Virus record (IMG/VR): IMGVR_UViG_3300047553_000334
Coordinates: 1-64,000 of that record
Reading direction: 5' to 3' (one strand)
Source: a virus
Length of the DNA stretch: 64,000 nt
Part shown: piece after piece, positions 60,149-64,000 of the stretch
Layout of the letters: every line of letters starts with the position of its first letter
Position numbering within the stretch: the stretch's first letter is position 1
Notes under the pieces: model-generated
What the model was told of the DNA's origin: nothing
Databases searched by the model: none
What the model saw: the letters and a program-made list of their open reading frames with translations, nothing else
Program-made: the position numbers and the translations under genes

Positions 60149-61219
60149 ATGGCTATTGATTTCAATGGTGCCCTTACATTAGCGGATCAGGCAATCTTGT
60201 CAAATGACCCGCTTGTCAAGGAAATCACCAAGAGTTTGCATCAGACGTGGAACGCTGTAAAGGATATTCCTTTCTATACTTCCCCATCTTTACGACAGAT
60301 TGGTATGCGTTATACCAACAGTGGTATTCCTACTCCTAACTGGACAGGTATTAACTCTGAGCCACAGGCAGTTAAGGGTAAACCAAAGCAGTACGAAGAG
60401 CAGATGTTCTTACTGCGCAACAAGATCACTATTGATAAGGTTCTTCTCGATCAGCCTAACAATATTATTGATCCTGTAGATGCACAGGTACAGATGTTCT
60501 TAGAGGGTTTTGCTTATGACTTCAATGACAAGTTCATTAACAATGACCCTACAAGTTCTGCACCGGGTAACTCACCAGATTGTTTCCCTGGTTTAAAGTA
60601 TCGATTGTCTAACCCTCAGCAGTTTGATATGGCATCTGATATGACTATCAACTCAGCAGCAAACATGTCGTTGGCAAACCTGTTAGCTGGTGCTTCAGCA
60701 ACTGCTGGGTCTGGTGCTGCAAACCGCTTCATGTATGATATTCAGACGTTGTTTGACAATATGAATGCTCCAGATGGAGACGGCATCGTCTTGTATGTAT
60801 CCGAGGTTGGCAAGCGTATTATTGAAGCTGCAATCCGTGTAATGGGTATTGGTAGTGGTTTTGATATTACTCAGGACAACTATGATCGCCCAGTTGAGAT
60901 GTACAAGAATGCAAAGATCCGTGTTGTAGGTCGTAAGGCAGATGGCTTAACGTCGGTTATTCCAAATGATGTATCGCTTCCTGCAACAACAGTTCTTTCT
61001 GACGGTACTACTGGCGCACTGACTAATACCACCACTATGTATGCAGTTCGTTATGGAACTGGATATGTTCAGGGTTGGCAGCCAAAGCCATTCAAGCCAG
61101 AGAATCTTGGACGATCGCAAGAGAACGGAATTATGCACAACATCCTCTTTGAGTGGGGTTGTGGTCTGTGGATTCCACACACTCGTGCAATTGGACGCCT
61201 GAACTTTAAGGTAGCTTAA
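60149..61219 (+). CDS. Major capsid protein
   Basis: A 356-aa protein with a ribosome site AAGGAGC. The order N-arm, YEEQMFLLRNKITIDKVLLD, a spine-like helix, a central loop domain and FKPENLGRSQENGIMHNILF before the C-terminus fits an HK97-fold coat protein. It follows the scaffold. Position, size and strong ribosome site support the call; the exact subfamily is not clear. Confidence 0.85.
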   Translation: MAIDFNGALTLADQAILSNDPLVKEITKSLHQTWNAVKDIPFYTSPSLRQIGMRYTNSGIPTPNWTGINSEPQAVKGKPKQYEEQMFLLRNKITIDKVLLDQPNNIIDPVDAQVQMFLEGFAYDFNDKFINNDPTSSAPGNSPDCFPGLKYRLSNPQQFDMASDMTINSAANMSLANLLAGASATAGSGAANRFMYDIQTLFDNMNAPDGDGIVLYVSEVGKRIIEAAIRVMGIGSGFDITQDNYDRPVEMYKNAKIRVVGRKADGLTSVIPNDVSLPATTVLSDGTTGALTNTTTMYAVRYGTGYVQGWQPKPFKPENLGRSQENGIMHNILFEWGCGLWIPHTRAIGRLNFKVA

Positions 61220-61231
61220 CGAGGAGAAATT

Positions 61232-62125
61232 ATGGCAAGAGATTTCAAATTAAATTTCCGTTTTGGATCTGGCGTACTTGGTGCGTCAGGTGGAACGGTA
61301 GCCTTACCCGGAACTAACATTACGGCATTTACTACGTCGTTTGTTGGATTAACTGGTACCGCTGCACCAACTGGTAATACAGCAACCAACCAAGTGTTTT
61401 CATGTCCACTAGCGTGGGGTGGGTACACTCAGACGGCTGTTGGTACTGGTGCTCCATATGCTGAAGATGTTCCAAATAATGGACAGGTTCTTCATGGTCA
61501 CACAAGTCGCAACGATATGTTTGTGATTGTTGATGCATGTGCAGCAACTGCACTTGTAACACCACAATCATTTGTCGTTCAGGCATCTGACGATCTTATC
61601 AACTGGTCTACAATTGGCACAGGTGAAACAACATTGCCGGGTACGAACCCATCGAATGGCACGGTTGTATGTACAATTGCTGCTGGTACATTCCCGGTAC
61701 TGACGGCAAACGCTAATCATGGATTACAGCCCGGAGACTTACTCGTTGTAACTGCTGCGACTACGGTCAACCTCAATAACAACCATGAGTCTGTAGCTGC
61801 TGTTGTAGGTAACGTTGTGGAAGTTGCAACAGTGCCATCTGCGACAACATTTAGTATTCGTTATCCGGGTCCACAGGGCACAACACTTAAAAGTAATATG
61901 TTTCCATTGTCAAACTTGACTGTGGTTGCAACTGGTACGCCAGCGCTTACGTTTACTAAGTGTGCAACGTCTGGTGCTAGTGTAGGTGGACAGATTATGA
62001 TCCCTGTTGCTCCATCCGCAAAACCATATGTTCGCCTTGCAGCATTTGGTGGAGCCAGTGCTGCTGGTATTGCAGTACTGCGTGATGCTTATCTCGCAAT
62101 CGCTCGTACTGGCGTAGCTAGGTAA
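61232..62125 (+). CDS. Head decoration or head-fibre protein candidate
   Basis: A 297-aa Gly/Thr/Val-rich beta protein after the capsid gene with an AGGAGA ribosome site. It contains VQASDDLINWSTIGTGETTL, like a jelly-roll or Ig-like segment. Likely a capsid decoration or fibre. No named family. Confidence 0.6.
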   Translation: MARDFKLNFRFGSGVLGASGGTVALPGTNITAFTTSFVGLTGTAAPTGNTATNQVFSCPLAWGGYTQTAVGTGAPYAEDVPNNGQVLHGHTSRNDMFVIVDACAATALVTPQSFVVQASDDLINWSTIGTGETTLPGTNPSNGTVVCTIAAGTFPVLTANANHGLQPGDLLVVTAATTVNLNNNHESVAAVVGNVVEVATVPSATTFSIRYPGPQGTTLKSNMFPLSNLTVVATGTPALTFTKCATSGASVGGQIMIPVAPSAKPYVRLAAFGGASAAGIAVLRDAYLAIARTGVAR

Positions 62126-62130
62126 CTAAT

Positions 62131-62778
62131 ATGACTCTAGGTCAAATCAAACAACGCATACGTATGATGGGTCGAAACTATTTTGGCTCGGAAGCTGACC
62201 GTGACCCATTTGGCCTAGAGTTTGTTATTTTTGAAACTGCCAATCAGATTTGTCGTAAAACCGACTGTCTGGTTGGCAGAAGATATTTAGATCTGGATGC
62301 TGGCACAACTGATTACTGTGCGCCAGATATTTACAAAATTCGTGTTGTTAAAATTAAAGACAACGACGGAGATTATTTTCAGCCACAGTTATATAACTTC
62401 AGTAATCAGATGGTTGATGAGTACAGGTATCGCACTGATCAAGCCACCCCTGAAGTTGTTGCTGTCCGTGGTATGAATGCGATTAGTATATATCCTGCAC
62501 CACTTGCTAATATTACACAAGGTTTGCTAATTGAAGGTTATGCACAACCGGGTGAGTTCTGGGTGTATGATTCGACTGGTACGGCGTTACCAAACAATGA
62601 TTCATCTGAGTGTCCATTACCTGATGTAGCGCAGGACTGTCTTGTTTATGGATCTTTATACATGCGTTGTCTGCAAATGCGTGATGGCGATGGAATTCAA
62701 TTATTTAAAACAGAATACTTAGATCGTCTTGGCGCAGTAGAATCATACGCAGCTACATATACACGGAGGGCAATCTAA
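62131..62778 (+). CDS. Head-tail adaptor protein (first copy)
   Basis: A 215-aa protein. The N-terminal helices (LGQIKQRIRMMGRNYFG) and FETANQICRKTDCL, then GMNAISIYPAPL and CPLPDVAQDCLVYGSLYMRC, match a common phage adaptor type that sits between portal and tail. It is coupled to its paralogue by TAATG. Confidence 0.75.
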   Translation: MTLGQIKQRIRMMGRNYFGSEADRDPFGLEFVIFETANQICRKTDCLVGRRYLDLDAGTTDYCAPDIYKIRVVKIKDNDGDYFQPQLYNFSNQMVDEYRYRTDQATPEVVAVRGMNAISIYPAPLANITQGLLIEGYAQPGEFWVYDSTGTALPNNDSSECPLPDVAQDCLVYGSLYMRCLQMRDGDGIQLFKTEYLDRLGAVESYAATYTRRAI

Positions 62779-63488
62779 TGGCTGTTGGATTTACCGATCT
62801 CCGATTTGAAACACTACGTCTGTTAAATGAAACAAACCTTTCTGTTGTAGGAGAAATTGCTACAGGTGATGGAGCTACGGGCACAGCTGGTGCAACATTT
62901 ACCGTTTCTTCTAATGAAGGCTTAGTAGACTATTTAAATGAAGGTGCGATAGAGATGTGTCGCACTTGTTGTTATATTGCTGGGACTGACACACTTGCTG
63001 TTACGTCACGCACAACATCTTATGCATCTACGAGTGTGTGGTTTCCGACAACCGCAAGAACTGCATCTGGTCGCCTAACGCATTGTGGTGAACAAGAACT
63101 TGCTATGTATGATCAGGACTACATGACAACTACCGGTACACCTGCGTACTGGTATCGACATGGTCCGTATGACATTGGCGTTTATCCAGTACCAACTACA
63201 AGTACTAACGTAATAATTAGTGGCGCTGCTATACCAACGCCTATAACAACTGCATCTGGAACGTTCAGTTTTGCCCCAGATGATTTACTACTAAAGGCAT
63301 TACCAGCTTATGCTGCAGCTAAATTAGCACTTAAGAATTTTGATGACCCGTCATTAGTTGGGCGTTCCTTCTGGAAAGATTGGTACGACATGACTAGATT
63401 GACTTTATGGCAACAACTTGACACATCATTAAAAATGCCCGGTGGCATATTCGCCGTACCGCCTGTGAACATTTCGTCTGGTAAATGA
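62778..63488 (+). CDS. Head-tail adaptor protein (second copy)
   Basis: A 236-aa protein of the same general plan as its neighbour: helical start (FTDLRFETLRLLNETN), LNEGAIEMCRTCCYI, DIGVYPVPTTSTNVIISG, and FAPDDLLLKALPAYAAAKLA before the end. The tandem pair probably stacks under the portal. Ends just before a small membrane gene. Confidence 0.75.
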   Translation: MAVGFTDLRFETLRLLNETNLSVVGEIATGDGATGTAGATFTVSSNEGLVDYLNEGAIEMCRTCCYIAGTDTLAVTSRTTSYASTSVWFPTTARTASGRLTHCGEQELAMYDQDYMTTTGTPAYWYRHGPYDIGVYPVPTTSTNVIISGAAIPTPITTASGTFSFAPDDLLLKALPAYAAAKLALKNFDDPSLVGRSFWKDWYDMTRLTLWQQLDTSLKMPGGIFAVPPVNISSGK

Positions 63489-63496
63489 GGTGCGTA

Positions 63497-63793
63497 ATGA
63501 AAATTGCATGGGGTCGTTTAATTTTAATTGTTTTGGGAGCATTTACTGCAAGTGCAGCCCCAGAGTTTGACGCTGCGTGGAAAGCGCAACATGTTCCGGA
63601 TTCCGCATCTTTTGGCACGGTGACTCGTGCGCTACTTTTATCTAGCATAGAAGGTCTACGTGCTGGTATACCAGCAATGACAACTGCGTTGATTGCCTTC
63701 TTTATGCGACAAGATAGCAGCCTTCCAGTGTTTTCAATAAACGTGCCGGAGGTGAGAAAAGTCAGTGAAACGACGAGGGACATCGATGGATAA
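63497..63793 (+). CDS. Small membrane protein, holin candidate
   Basis: A 98-aa protein. I use ATG 63497 with GAGGT 5 nt upstream. Hydrophobic span at the N-terminus (RLILIVLGAFTASAAP), a second near residues 50-70 (GLRAGIPAMTTALIAFF), then a polar end. The two-span layout and place beside a second membrane gene suit a holin or antiholin. Confidence 0.5.
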   Translation: MKIAWGRLILIVLGAFTASAAPEFDAAWKAQHVPDSASFGTVTRALLLSSIEGLRAGIPAMTTALIAFFMRQDSSLPVFSINVPEVRKVSETTRDIDG

Positions 63794-64000
63794 AGAGCAA
63801 CTTATTGCAGGTGCTGTTGGAGCGGTTGCAGGTACAGACTGGTGGGACAAAACTAAAGTCAAAAATATTTGGCATGGTTTATCTGGTGTTATTGCTGGCA
63901 CCTTCTCAGCCGTTTATTTAACTCCAATTATTGCTAAGCAAGTAGGCTGGAATACGCCAGATCAAGTTGTAGGAGTTGCATTTGCAGTTGGAATTTTAGG
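63786..64000 (+). CDS. Membrane protein, holin candidate (3' end cut by window)
   Basis: Reads MDKEQLIAGAVGAVAGTDWW, DKTKVKNIWHGLSGVIAGT, then a hydrophobic run, and is still open at the window end. Gly/Ala-rich N-terminus and the WWD pattern fit phage holins of the two- or three-span type. It overlaps the previous gene by 8 nt. The endolysin is far away at 24 kb, so a lysis role is inferred from sequence only. Confidence 0.5.
   Translation, partial: MDKEQLIAGAVGAVAGTDWWDKTKVKNIWHGLSGVIAGTFSAVYLTPIIAKQVGWNTPDQVVGVAFAVGIL

Overview
The window is most of a tailed double-stranded DNA phage genome (Caudoviricetes). It carries a contiguous head and packaging block (small and large terminase, portal, scaffold, major capsid), tail-tip and fibre genes, a CHAP lysin, a DnaB-type replication module and two tRNAs. 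I see no tape-measure, sheath or baseplate set. The portal-scaffold-capsid-adaptor order followed by fibre, nozzle-like and very long ejection-type proteins suggests a podovirus-like particle. Most genes have clear Shine-Dalgarno sequences and neighbouring genes overlap in the usual TAATG or ATGA way. The host cannot be named from the sequence. No integrase or lysogeny repressor is visible. Both window ends cut a gene, so the genome is somewhat larger than 64 kb, or circular and opened inside the late operon.

Layout. (1) 1-25.1 kb, + strand: fibre and appendage proteins, a 1206-aa nozzle-like protein, internal virion proteins, a 4254-aa giant protein with an HExxH protease motif, and a CHAP endolysin. 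(2) 25.1-41.4 kb, - strand: DnaB helicase, a possible loader, a DnaD-like initiator, a Gp157-like protein, a Rad52/Erf-like annealing protein and a VRR-NUC nuclease, then about 25 small, mostly unrecognised early genes in tight overlaps. (3) 41.4-41.8 kb: a 400-bp non-coding divergent region rich in repeats and hairpins. (4) 41.8-47.4 kb, + strand: tRNA-Asn, small HTH and basic proteins, an SNase, tRNA-Leu, thyX, dut, a DUF3310-like protein, ssb, and two small genes on the other strand. (5) 47.4-54.5 kb: a 2126-aa giant protein and its companion. (6) 54.5-64 kb: packaging, capsid, adaptors and two membrane proteins (holin candidates). Both lead toward the tail genes at the left edge.

The most unusual part is the RNA architecture of the early operon at 36-41.5 kb. 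Reading the minus strand I find three self-cleaving hammerhead ribozymes with near-perfect cores: type III at 40126-40182 and 40590-40647, type II at 39141-39200. A fourth, degenerate hammerhead-like element lies at 41399-41462. I also find three copies of a compact H-type pseudoknot (36343-36371, 36885-36913, 40021-40052) whose pairing is kept by compensatory changes. Each copy sits just upstream of the ribosome-binding site of an early gene. One ribozyme and one pseudoknot lie in the leader of a Csx16-like gene, a candidate phage ring nuclease against type III CRISPR signalling. I infer that the early transcript is cut by ribozymes into pieces whose new ends or translation are controlled by the pseudoknots.

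A second recurring signal is a 13-17 bp near-palindrome (ATACCTACGGTAT type). It often runs into a TATAAT-like box and lies before both tRNAs, before ssb and, on the minus strand, at 31.65 kb. It is a candidate phage promoter or operator. No DNA polymerase or primase is visible, so replication probably recruits the host replisome through the phage DnaB.
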